A stretch of DNA of 64,000 bases from Mycolicibacterium neoaurum ATCC 25795 (GTDB lineage: Bacteria > Actinomycetota > Actinomycetes > Mycobacteriales > Mycobacteriaceae): assembly GCF_000691525.1 (NCBI RefSeq), contig NZ_JMDW01000016.1:62001-126000 (forward strand), read 5' to 3'. Of this stretch, positions 42,992 to 50,867 are shown one piece after another. Under the pieces are notes generated by a model that had not been told where the DNA came from, did no database searches, and was given only the letters and a program-made list of their open reading frames with translations. A program made the translations under genes and the position numbers. The stretch's first letter is position 1. Every line of letters starts with the position of its first letter.

Positions 42992-43939
42992 TCAGGCCAG
43001 CGCGGGCCTGAGCATGGCCGGGAGCTGGTCGGCGACCGCGGGCAGCGACAACGGCGAACTGAAGGCGATCGCCGCGGCCAGGTCGCGGCCGGTGAAGACG
43101 TTGCGTGCGCCCCGTTCGGCGATGATGGGGTCCGCGGTCAGCACCGCAGTCTCGGCGTCGTCGGCGCACCAGATGAGAACATCGGCCGCGCCGAGCACCT
43201 GCGCCATCCGATCGCGCGGCACGGTGGCGTCGGTATCGGCCACGGTGAAACCGAGCTGGGTCAGGAACTCGGTGCGCCAGCCCGGTGGCGTCACCACGAC
43301 GTCGCCGGACTCGAGGCTGCCCTGCAAGAGCAGCGCTCGTTTGCCCTTGAACTGGGGGTTTTCGGTACCCGCGGTCGTGAACCGGGTGTCGATGTCGGCG
43401 ATCAGCCGGGTCATCTCATCGTGTTTGAACACTGCGGCGCCGATGGCTGCGGCCTGCTCCTTCCACGGTTCGAAGAAGGCCTGCGTCCCGGACTGGGCGA
43501 TCGTCGGTGCGATATCGGACAACCGGTCGTAGGTGTCACGGTCCAGGCCGGCGTTGGTCGCGATGATCAGATCGGGATCGAGTGCCGCGATGGCGTCGAC
43601 GTCGATACCGTTGTCGAGGTTGAGCACCACCGGTTGGGCGGTGCCGAGGGCCGGGAGCGCCCATGGCCAGGTGGCGAACGGCTGCCCACCGAACCATTCG
43701 GTCACCGCGACGGGGATGACGCCGACGGCCATCAGGCAATCCTGACCGGTCAGCCCGGCGCTGACCACCCTGGTCGGCGGAGCGGGAACGCGGGTTTCGC
43801 CGAATGCATGCCGGACGGTGACGGACCCGTCGTCGGCGACGGCGCCCGGCCGGGGCTCGGCGCTGCACGCAGCAGCGGCTGCCGCTGATCCGGCGGCAAG
43901 CGCCAGCAGGAAACCTCGCCGGGACCAGGGTGTCGGCAC
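42992..43939 (-). CDS. fecB2: Iron-siderophore-binding lipoprotein, FecB2-like, Tat-type signal
   Basis: A 315-residue class III periplasmic binding protein. The N-terminus has a twin-arginine motif (SRRGFLLALAAGS) leading to a lipobox (AAACSAE), so it should be exported folded and lipid-anchored outside the cytoplasmic membrane. Binding-domain strands: ALDPDLIIATNAGLDRDTYD and GAADVLIWCADDAETAVL. It matches Rv0265c. The start is GTG at 43939, right before the signal. No ABC permease is adjacent. Confidence 0.87.
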   Translation of the reverse strand: MPTPWSRRGFLLALAAGSAAAAAACSAEPRPGAVADDGSVTVRHAFGETRVPAPPTRVVSAGLTGQDCLMAVGVIPVAVTEWFGGQPFATWPWALPALGTAQPVVLNLDNGIDVDAIAALDPDLIIATNAGLDRDTYDRLSDIAPTIAQSGTQAFFEPWKEQAAAIGAAVFKHDEMTRLIADIDTRFTTAGTENPQFKGKRALLLQGSLESGDVVVTPPGWRTEFLTQLGFTVADTDATVPRDRMAQVLGAADVLIWCADDAETAVLTADPIIAERGARNVFTGRDLAAAIAFSSPLSLPAVADQLPAMLRPALA

Positions 43940-43968
43940 GCCGTGAGCGTAACCCGCGTGCCGACCGG

Positions 43969-45093
43969 CTACACCGTGAAGTTTCCGAAAAGCAGCAGAG
44001 CCAGACCCAGGGCGGCCACGATGTTCACCACGGTTGCGGAGGCGAACAGGGCGATCGGACGCCATCCGGCCTCGCGCAGTCCGCGCAGCGAGAATTCCAG
44101 TCCGATGGCGACGAACGCGAAGATCAGGAACCAGGTGCGCAGATCGTTGACGGTGGCGATGTTCACCTTGTCGCCGCCGAACTGCAGATACAGCGTCCCG
44201 ATGATCGATGCCGCAATGAACCCCAGTACGAACTTGGGGAAGCGGTCCCAGAACTCGCGTAGCGAGGGTCGGGCCTGTGCGCCCGCCTTTCGTTCCACCT
44301 TCAGCGCGAAATAGGCGGTCAAAGCGATCGCGACGATGCCGATCAGCGCGTTCTGGGTGGTCTTGACGATGGTCGCGATCTGCAGCGCATCCTCACCGGC
44401 GAGCGCACCGGCGGCTGCCACCGCAGCGGTGGTGTCGATATTGCCACCGATCCACGCTCCGGCCACGGCATCGGACAGTCCGAACACCGTTGCCAGCCAG
44501 GGCAGAAGGAAGATCGACGGGAGGGCGAAGATGATCACCAAGGACGCGGCGTAGGCCAGCTGTTCGCGTTTGGCCTGCACCGCGCCCGCAGCCGCGATGG
44601 CGGCGCTGACGCCGCAGATGGATACCGCCGAGGCGAGCAGGGCGCGCAATTTGTCATCCAGCCCGAGGCGTCCGCCAAGCCACCAGGTGAAGCCGAAGAC
44701 GATGCTGATCAGCAGCAGCGCCTGGATGATCGCCGGGCCGGCCGCGGTGACCAGCAGTTTCAGGTTGATCGATGCGCCGAGCAGCACCAGCCCGGTCTTG
44801 ATGAAGAACTCTGTTCGGAAGCCGCGTGAGAGTGCCTCTCGCAGAGCGACTTTGGACAGGATGACGTTGCCAAGCAGCCCTAGCGCGATGGCGTAGACCG
44901 GGAACTCGATCGACTTGGCAACCTTGGCCAGCGGGCCGTCGGCCGCCCAGCCGGGTACCTGCTGCTCCAAGAATCGGGTGGCCGCGCCGAGTGCGATGAC
45001 CACCAGCACGCCTGCGATCGCATAGGGCAGTTTCGATGATCGCGGGTCGGTCTGCTCGTCGGCGGTCGGGTCGACGGCCTCGGTGTGGGTCAC
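43969..45093 (-). CDS. YeiH/UPF0324-family putative sulfate exporter
   Basis: A 374-residue membrane protein with about ten helices. Family marks: SIEFPVYAIALGLLGNVILS, FIKTGLVLLGASINLKLL and ASAVSICGVSAAIAAAGAVQ. The family is annotated as putative sulfate exporter, but transport has rarely been shown. The start is GTG at 45093, overlapping the stop of a 35-residue membrane protein (GTGA), so translation is coupled. Confidence 0.82.
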   Translation of the reverse strand: MTHTEAVDPTADEQTDPRSSKLPYAIAGVLVVIALGAATRFLEQQVPGWAADGPLAKVAKSIEFPVYAIALGLLGNVILSKVALREALSRGFRTEFFIKTGLVLLGASINLKLLVTAAGPAIIQALLLISIVFGFTWWLGGRLGLDDKLRALLASAVSICGVSAAIAAAGAVQAKREQLAYAASLVIIFALPSIFLLPWLATVFGLSDAVAGAWIGGNIDTTAAVAAAGALAGEDALQIATIVKTTQNALIGIVAIALTAYFALKVERKAGAQARPSLREFWDRFPKFVLGFIAASIIGTLYLQFGGDKVNIATVNDLRTWFLIFAFVAIGLEFSLRGLREAGWRPIALFASATVVNIVAALGLALLLFGNFTV

Positions 45094-45197
45094 GGGATCA
45101 CGCTGCCCGGGATGGCGCCGACCAGTACCAGCGCCAGCAGCGTCAGGCCGACGATGACGGCCAGCCAGTCCTCGTTCACCTTCACGGGTTGAGCCAT
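45090..45197 (-). CDS. 35-residue single-pass membrane protein coupled to the YeiH-type exporter
   Basis: ATG at 45197 encodes MAQPVKVNEDWLAVIVGLTL and then a hydrophobic end (LALVLVGAIPGSVIP). It has one membrane helix and the NEDWLAV motif just before it. The stop overlaps the exporter's GTG by 4 bases. Some longer YeiH homologues carry a similar NEDWWAV helix at their own N-terminus (recalled), so this looks like that helix encoded separately, a partner subunit. It is too short for most gene callers. Confidence 0.65.
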   Translation of the reverse strand: MAQPVKVNEDWLAVIVGLTLLALVLVGAIPGSVIP

Positions 45198-45267
45198 CTG
45201 CCGACGATATGGCCGGCACGGTGGGTGGTCAGGGGTTGCGATCAGCCGGAGTCCATGTGGGCGTGGC

Positions 45268-45900
45268 CTACCGCGCCAGGCCGCGAAGGAGCACCGCCAG
45301 ACCGAACTCGAAGGCGTCCTCCGCGCGGTCCGGGCCCGACCCGGTTGCCAGCGCCGCCGCAAGTTCCGGGCCGACATCGGGACTGGACCCCCAGGGCGCC
45401 TCGGGCGCCGCCGCGTCCAGCGCCGAGCCGAGGACGAAGGAGTCGATGAGCGTGATGACGCGCAGGCTGTCGGCCGAATCGAACCCGGCTGCGGCCAGCG
45501 TTTGTGCCAGCGCGTTGTACATCGCGACGGCGTGCGTGCTGGCGACCGGGTAGGCGGTCAGTAGGGGGATCAACCTCGGGTATCGGGCATAGCTGCGACG
45601 GTAGGAACGCATGATGTCGGCGACGACGTCGATCCATGGTCCGTCGGAGTCGGGAAGGGTCACTGCGCTCATGGCCTTTTCGCGGAGCAGTTCGATGATC
45701 TGCTCGCGCCCGGTGACATGGTTGTACAACGAGGACGGGCTCACCTTGAGGGAGCGGGCCAATTCGGGGATGGTGAAACCGCCGGTCCTCTCGACCAGAT
45801 CCATTGCGGCATCCGTGATCCGGCCGGTGGACAGTATCGCCACCCTGGGTCGTCCCACTGATCGATATCCCTTCGGCTCTTTACAACCGCTTCTCCGCAT
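45268..45900 (-). CDS. TetR-family regulator of the agmatine operon
   Basis: 210 residues. The helix-turn-helix is at about residues 30-60 (GFTIPELARSLKVSPSSLYN), followed by an all-helical ligand domain. The start is ATG at 45900 (MRRSGCKEPKGYRSVGRPRV). It is divergent from aguB across 40 bp that hold a perfect palindrome (45909-45927), so it most likely represses itself and aguBA and is released by agmatine or a product. The ligand is inference. Confidence 0.8.
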   Translation of the reverse strand: MRRSGCKEPKGYRSVGRPRVAILSTGRITDAAMDLVERTGGFTIPELARSLKVSPSSLYNHVTGREQIIELLREKAMSAVTLPDSDGPWIDVVADIMRSYRRSYARYPRLIPLLTAYPVASTHAVAMYNALAQTLAAAGFDSADSLRVITLIDSFVLGSALDAAAPEAPWGSSPDVGPELAAALATGSGPDRAEDAFEFGLAVLLRGLAR

Positions 45901-45908
45901 CCCACAAT

Positions 45909-45927
45909 AAACGAAACTAATTCGTTT
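45909..45927. promoter_or_regulatory. TetR operator palindrome upstream of aguB
   Basis: AAACGAA (45909-45915) and TTCGTTT (45921-45927) form a 7-bp inverted repeat with a 5-base centre, filling most of the 40-bp gap between the two divergent genes. The aguB Shine-Dalgarno GGAG (45930-45933) follows. Confidence 0.6.
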
Positions 45928-45940
45928 TAGGAGCGTCGAC

Positions 45941-46921
45941 ATGCTCGTTCTCACCGCCGAGCCCGCTGAACCGCTGTCCCGCACCGCCGAGTCGCGACGG
46001 CCGCCGGTGCGCGTCGCGCTCGTGCAGCACCGGTGGCGCGCCGATGCCGCCGAGCTGATCGGGGTGCTCAACGACGGCATCGCCCGTGCCGCTGACGCCG
46101 GCGCGACCGCGGTGTTCCTGCCCGAGATCACCCTGCTGCGCTATCCCGCCGACACGCGGGCCGGTGCGAATCCCGGTGACTCGGCCGAGAACCTGCTGGA
46201 CGGCCCGACCTTCGCGATGGCCGCCGAGGCGGCCCGGCGGCACGGGATCTTCGTGCACGCCTCGCTGTACGAAAGGGCGCCGGACACCGACGGTCTCGGT
46301 TTCAACACCGCGATCCTGGTCTCGCCGGCGGGTGACTTGGTCGGGCGTACCCGCAAAATGCACATTCCGATCTCGGCGGGCTACTACGAGGACACCTACT
46401 TCCGTCAGGGACCGGCCGAGGACGCGTACCCGGTGTATGCGCCGGAGGGCCTCGGCGCGCGGGTGGGCCTGCCGACCTGTTGGGACGAATGGTTCCCCGA
46501 GGTGGCGCGCAGTTACGCGCTCGGCGGCGCCGAGATCGTCGTCTATCCGACCGCCATCGGATCCGAACCTGTGTTCCCCGCGTTCGACACCCAGCCGCTC
46601 TGGCAGCATGTGATCGTCGGGCACGGCATCAGCAACGGACTGTTCATGGTGGTGCCCAACCGGACCGGGAACGAGGGCGCCCTGTCGTTCTACGGGTCCT
46701 CGTTCATCTCCGACCCATATGGCCGGGTGCTGGTGTCGGCGCCCCGTGACGAGGAGGCGGTGCTGATCGCCGATCTGGACCTCGATCAACGGCGTGACTG
46801 GCTGGAGCTCTTCCCGTTCCTGCTGACGCGCCGACCGGACAGCTATGGCGCGCTGACCGCGCCGGTGGACGTCGCGCATCCCTACGGCGCGGGGCACGCG
46901 GCCACGCCGGTGGTCAAATGA
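45941..46921 (+). CDS. aguB: N-carbamoylputrescine amidase-like carbon-nitrogen hydrolase
   Basis: A 326-residue nitrilase-superfamily enzyme with the Glu-Lys-Cys triad in VFLPEITLL, TRKMHIPIS and LPTCWDEWFPEVARS. It would cleave N-carbamoylputrescine to putrescine, CO2 and ammonia. The adjoining agmatine deiminase supports this. The start ATG at 45941 has GGAG 7 bases upstream. It has an ATGA overlap with aguA. Confidence 0.87.
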   Translation: MLVLTAEPAEPLSRTAESRRPPVRVALVQHRWRADAAELIGVLNDGIARAADAGATAVFLPEITLLRYPADTRAGANPGDSAENLLDGPTFAMAAEAARRHGIFVHASLYERAPDTDGLGFNTAILVSPAGDLVGRTRKMHIPISAGYYEDTYFRQGPAEDAYPVYAPEGLGARVGLPTCWDEWFPEVARSYALGGAEIVVYPTAIGSEPVFPAFDTQPLWQHVIVGHGISNGLFMVVPNRTGNEGALSFYGSSFISDPYGRVLVSAPRDEEAVLIADLDLDQRRDWLELFPFLLTRRPDSYGALTAPVDVAHPYGAGHAATPVVK

Positions 46922-47931
46922 GCGATCAGCCGAAGCATCTGATGCCTGCGGAAGGTGCGCCCCAGGACCGGGTGTGGATGGCCTTCCCGTCCGCCGGATA
47001 CTCCCTGGGTGACACCGCCGAGGAACAGCACGAGGCTCGGTCCACGTGGGCGGGCGTCGCGCACGCCATCGCGGAGTTCGAACCGGTCACGATGCTGGTC
47101 GACCCCGACGAGATCGACATCGCGAAACACTATCTGTCGCAAGACGTCCAGACGGTCGAGGTCCCGCTGAACGACGCCTGGATGCGCGATATCGGACCGA
47201 CGTTCGTGCATGCCGACGACGGTTCGGTCGCCGCGGTGGATTGGGTGTTCAATGGATGGGGTGGCCAGGACTGGGCGCGCTGGGACCGTGACTGCAGGGT
47301 CGGTGCGGTGGTTGCCGAACTGGCTGGGGTGCCGTTGGTTTCATCCTCCCTGGTGAACGAGGGTGGGGGCATCCATGTCGACGGACGCGGGACCGTGCTG
47401 GTCACCGAGACTGTGCAGCTGGACCCCGGCCGCAATCCGGGTCTGACCAAGGTCGATGTCGAGAGTGAATTGTTGCGCACCATCGGGGCCACCGACGTGG
47501 TCTGGCTACCGATGGGCCTCACCAGGGATTCGCAACGTTTCGGCACGCGTGGGCATGTCGATATCGTCGCGACATTCACCGAGCCCGGTCGCCTGCTCGT
47601 GCATGCCCAGACCGACGACAGCCACCCGGATGCCGCGGTATGTCTCAAGATTCGGCATTCACTCGGCGAGCGCTTCGAGATCGTCGAGATGCCCGCCCCG
47701 ACGGTCCTCACCGATGACGAAGGCTTCGTCGACTACAGCTACATCAACCACCTCGTGGTCAACGGTGGGGTGATCGCCTGCGCGTTCGGTGATCCCCGCG
47801 ACCGCGATGCCGCGGCTATTCTCACCGAGCAGTACCCGGGCCGTCGGGTCGTTTCAGTGGATGCCCGGCCGTTGTTCGCCCGCGGCGGGGGAATTCACTG
47901 CATCACCCAACAGCAGCCCTCCCCACGCTGA
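46918..47931 (+). CDS. aguA: Agmatine deiminase
   Basis: A 337-residue peptidyl-arginine-deiminase-like (PF04371) enzyme that hydrolyses agmatine to N-carbamoylputrescine and ammonia. Key segments: LNDAWMRDIGPTFV, LVNEGGGIHVDGRGT, GHVDIVATFTEPGRLL, and the catalytic cysteine in ARGGGIHCITQQQP. With AguB it gives a complete route from agmatine to putrescine, usable as a nitrogen source. It is translationally coupled to aguB and ends at a strong terminator. Confidence 0.9.
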   Translation: MSDQPKHLMPAEGAPQDRVWMAFPSAGYSLGDTAEEQHEARSTWAGVAHAIAEFEPVTMLVDPDEIDIAKHYLSQDVQTVEVPLNDAWMRDIGPTFVHADDGSVAAVDWVFNGWGGQDWARWDRDCRVGAVVAELAGVPLVSSSLVNEGGGIHVDGRGTVLVTETVQLDPGRNPGLTKVDVESELLRTIGATDVVWLPMGLTRDSQRFGTRGHVDIVATFTEPGRLLVHAQTDDSHPDAAVCLKIRHSLGERFEIVEMPAPTVLTDDEGFVDYSYINHLVVNGGVIACAFGDPRDRDAAAILTEQYPGRRVVSVDARPLFARGGGIHCITQQQPSPR

Positions 47932-47936
47932 CAACG

Positions 47937-47974
47937 CCAACGGCCTGGGTGCCACCGGTGTCCCAGGCCGTTGG
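47937..47974. terminator. Terminator between aguA and ohr
   Basis: CCAACGGCCTGGG pairs with CCCAGGCCGTTGG (13 bp) around a 12-base loop, directly after the aguA stop. It serves the two convergent genes. Confidence 0.8.
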
Positions 47975-47982
47975 GCTGCGGG

Positions 47983-48387
47983 TCAGACCAGGTTGATGGT
48001 CACCGGGATGTTGCCGCGGGTGGCCTTCGAGTAGGGGCATACTTTGTGTGCGCCGTCGACGATCTGGCGTGCGGTCTCGGGGTCCACGCCGGGGATACTG
48101 ACGTTGAGACGCGCCTGCAGCGAGAATCCGCCGTCGCCGTTCACCAGGTCCACCTCTGCGTCGACAGCGGTCTCCGCGGGTAGCTTCACCTTGTGTTGGC
48201 CGGCAACCAGTCCCATGGCGCTCAGATAGCAGGCCGACCAGCCGGCGGCGAACAGTTGCTCGGGGTTGGTGCCGGTGCCCTCGGCGCCCGGTGCGGTCAG
48301 TTGGATGTCCAGATTGCCGTCAGAACTATAGGACTCGCCCTGACGTCCGCCAGTGGTGTGGGTTGCGGCGGTGTAGACGACGGACAT
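47983..48387 (-). CDS. ohr: Organic hydroperoxide reductase Ohr
   Basis: A 134-residue OsmC-fold peroxidase. Both redox cysteines are present in GWSACYLSAMG and HKVCPYSKATRGN, and the arginine-bearing N-terminal strand (TTGGRQG) is also kept. It reduces organic hydroperoxides in the cytosol, recycled by lipoyl proteins. It is divergent from a MarR-type OhrR with the conserved N-terminal cysteine, the classical pair. Confidence 0.92.
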   Translation of the reverse strand: MSVVYTAATHTTGGRQGESYSSDGNLDIQLTAPGAEGTGTNPEQLFAAGWSACYLSAMGLVAGQHKVKLPAETAVDAEVDLVNGDGGFSLQARLNVSIPGVDPETARQIVDGAHKVCPYSKATRGNIPVTINLV

Positions 48388-48454
48388 GGTCTTCTCCTTC
48401 GAGGGTTCGACGGCCGGTGCATTCGCTCCGACTGATCCTTGTAACCCCGACCGG

Positions 48455-48490
48455 GATTTACTTCATTCCCGATTAAATCGCGCGCGCTAA
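48455..48490. promoter_or_regulatory. AT-rich ohr/ohrR control region, candidate OhrR box
   Basis: GATTTA (48455-48460) and TAAATC (48474-48479) form a spaced inverted repeat. A second imperfect palindrome, TTAAATCGCG / CGCGCTAAAA, spans 48473-48492 right before ohrR. OhrR sites are typically AT-rich palindromes in this spot, but the exact box is uncertain. Confidence 0.4.
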
Positions 48491-48493
48491 AAT

Positions 48494-48940
48494 ATGCTCA
48501 TGAAGCCGCAGCTTCCTCAGCTCTCCGATTTCCTGTGCTTCGCCATCTACTCGGCGAACCTCGCCTACGGAAAGGCGTACAAACCGATCCTCGACAAACT
48601 CGGTATCACCTACACGCAGTACCTGGTGATCGTCGCCCTGTGGGAAGCGGATCACCAGACCGTCAGCGGCCTCGGCGAGAAGCTCTTCCTGGAGTCCAAC
48701 ACCCTCACCCCGATACTCAAGCGACTCGAGGGTGCCGGCTACCTCAGCCGGGAACGTTCGACAGCTGACGAGCGCCAGGTGCTGGTCAGTCTGACCGATG
48801 CCGGCCGCGCGCTACGGGAGCAAGGTGTGGAAATGGATCTGATGGCCGCCACCGGTTTTGAGCCCGACGAACTGCGCGCCATCCAGAAGGGCATGGTGAA
48901 GTTGCGGGACAATCTACGATCGCACGTCCGCGAAAACTGA
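48494..48940 (+). CDS. ohrR: MarR-family organic-peroxide sensor OhrR
   Basis: 148 residues with a winged-helix MarR fold (LGEKLFLESNTLTPILKRLE, ERSTADERQVLVSLTDAGR). The peroxide-sensing cysteine is in LSDFLCFAIYSANLAY near the N-terminus, the one-Cys or two-Cys sensor position. It represses ohr until oxidised. The start is ATG at 48494 or two codons later. Confidence 0.9.
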   Translation: MLMKPQLPQLSDFLCFAIYSANLAYGKAYKPILDKLGITYTQYLVIVALWEADHQTVSGLGEKLFLESNTLTPILKRLEGAGYLSRERSTADERQVLVSLTDAGRALREQGVEMDLMAATGFEPDELRAIQKGMVKLRDNLRSHVREN

Positions 48941-48961
48941 CGCTCGGGCATAATCTCGGGC

Positions 48962-50512
48962 GTGACCGACGTACTGATTGCGGGCGCCGGCCCGATCGGA
49001 TTGACCGCCGCTATCGAACTGGCCCGCCGCGGTGTGGCCGTGCGGATCATCGATCCGCTACTCGAACCGCCCCAGTACGCCAAAGCTGTTGGTGTGCAAC
49101 CCCGGACCCTCGAAGTGTTCGAGCGAATGGGTGTAGTGCGCCAGATCCTCGATGCGGCCGTGCATTTTCGTGGGCAGATCGCTTACCTCAACGGTGATCG
49201 GGTCGGTGACATCGAGCTGACGCTTCCCGACCATGTGCCGTTCCGCTTCATCGGCATACCCCAGTACAGCACGGAGCGGGTGTTGCGCCGGGAGCTCACG
49301 GCCCGCGGTGTCCGCATCGAACGCGGTGTCCGGTTGACCGGTTTCGAACAGGACTCCGACGGTGTCACCGCCATGCTCGACAACGCGACACCCGTTCGGG
49401 CGCAGTATCTGATCGGTGCCGACGGAGCACACTCGATAGTCCGCAAGACGCTCGGCCTGAGTTTCGAAGGCGCCGCCTTCGAAGAGCAATACATGCTCGC
49501 CGATGTCGAGGTGGACTGGACGCTACCGCCCGGTTACACGGTGCGATCCATGCACAACTCCGAGGGCAAGGTTGATGACCTTCTGGTGTGCATACCGCTG
49601 CCCGGGCGAGGGCGCTATCGGATGTCGATGCTGGTGCCGCCCGAGCTGTCCACCCAGGGTGGGGTGCAGCACGGTTTTGGTGAGGGCACGCCGGAGCTAC
49701 ACCACATCCAGGCGGTGTTGGACCGGCTGTCACCGGAGCCGACCACAGCGCGGAACATGCGGTGGTCGTCGGTGTTTCGGATCAGCCACCGCATTGTGGA
49801 CGCCTACGGCCGCGGCCGGGTCTTCGTCGCCGGCGACGCCGCGCACATCCACCCGCCCACCGGTGCGCAAGGAATGAACACCGGAATTCAGGACGCCTAC
49901 AACCTGGCATGGAAGCTGGCGTTGGCCGTGACCCGTGATGCGGCGGACGGGCTTCTCGACAGCTACGACGCGGAGCGTCGCCCCATCGGTGAGGAGGTGG
50001 TCGGACGCACCGTGCGCAGCGCCCGCGAGGGGATCGGCGCCGACTCGACCGATCCCGACTTCATCATCCGCCGGGAGGCACAACTGCTGGTGAGCTACGC
50101 GGACAGTCCCATCGTGACCGCCGGTGCCGGCGGCCGGGCACCCGATGCGCGTGGGTTGACCCGAGCGGCCGAGACCGAGCCGATGCGACTGTTCACCCTG
50201 TTGGCAGGCACCCGACACACACTGTTGTTGTATGCCGACACGACAACAGGTTTCGAGGAACTGGAGATCGCCGCGGAGGCCGCCGAACGTGCCGCGCACG
50301 GGCTTCTCGACGTGTACGTGATCGCGCACCCCGAGTCCGATGTCGAGGCCACCGTGCTGCCGTTGGTGTGCGACGGACTCGGCGAATTCGCCGCGGCTTA
50401 CGGTGTCGACGGACCGGCAGCCATCGTGGTGCGTCCTGACGGGCATTTGGGCTATTCCGGCACGCTGGATGCCGACGCGATCGTGGGTTACTTGAAGCGG
50501 ACATTCGTCTAG
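48962..50512 (+). CDS. FAD-dependent aromatic monooxygenase (PF01494 type)
   Basis: 516 residues of the class A flavoprotein hydroxylase family (MhpA/PheA-like). The FAD fold is VLIAGAGPIGLTAAIELARR, the NAD(P)H loop LIGADGAHSIVRKTLG, and the pyrophosphate motif GDAAHIHPPTGAQGMNTG. It has a C-terminal thioredoxin-like domain as in phenol hydroxylases. The substrate is unknown. The GTG start at 48962 lies 22 bases after ohrR, so it may share that transcript. It ends at the hairpin 50578-50612. Confidence 0.82.
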   Translation: MTDVLIAGAGPIGLTAAIELARRGVAVRIIDPLLEPPQYAKAVGVQPRTLEVFERMGVVRQILDAAVHFRGQIAYLNGDRVGDIELTLPDHVPFRFIGIPQYSTERVLRRELTARGVRIERGVRLTGFEQDSDGVTAMLDNATPVRAQYLIGADGAHSIVRKTLGLSFEGAAFEEQYMLADVEVDWTLPPGYTVRSMHNSEGKVDDLLVCIPLPGRGRYRMSMLVPPELSTQGGVQHGFGEGTPELHHIQAVLDRLSPEPTTARNMRWSSVFRISHRIVDAYGRGRVFVAGDAAHIHPPTGAQGMNTGIQDAYNLAWKLALAVTRDAADGLLDSYDAERRPIGEEVVGRTVRSAREGIGADSTDPDFIIRREAQLLVSYADSPIVTAGAGGRAPDARGLTRAAETEPMRLFTLLAGTRHTLLLYADTTTGFEELEIAAEAAERAAHGLLDVYVIAHPESDVEATVLPLVCDGLGEFAAAYGVDGPAAIVVRPDGHLGYSGTLDADAIVGYLKRTFV

Positions 50513-50577
50513 CGTCCGCGGCCCTCGATCGGAGACGAACCGCCCGTCGACATGCGCCAGCCCGCGTGTTCGACCTG

Positions 50578-50612
50578 GTGGGACCGGCGATGCCGCTTTC
50601 GCCGGGTCCCAC
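50578..50612 (+). terminator. Terminator of the FAD monooxygenase
   Basis: GTGGGACC-GGCG (50578-50589) pairs with CGCC-GGGTCCCAC (50600-50612), with one bulged base and a 10-base loop, about 65 bases past the stop. Confidence 0.6.
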
Positions 50613-50867
50613 CATGCACGCGTTTCACTGTGTAGTTGTCAAGGTACGAAGCAACTTTGGTCGGACATGGCCTCAAGGCGGCGGTGTGTTCGGAGTGGAA
50701 TCGCAGATGATGGGTGGCTACATACCGGACCCAACCTTTCGCAAAAGGCCAGCAGAATGCCCTTCGGGCACGACGGTTTGCACAGACCTCGTCGGGCTGT
50801 AGAAACCTCTCGGTGACGGGGTCACCGACACGGGCTCACCGGGTATCTCGTGGGAGCCACGTACGCT
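50613..50867. other. Non-coding flank of the insertion element
   Basis: 255 bases with no gene I can support. Short open frames here lack a ribosome site and recognisable sequence. It may hold debris from earlier insertions, but no remnant was identified. Confidence 0.35.

Noticed and set aside
50566..50802. 78-codon frame between the FAD monooxygenase and the IS
   Set aside because: It begins inside the terminator hairpin, has no Shine-Dalgarno and no recognisable sequence.
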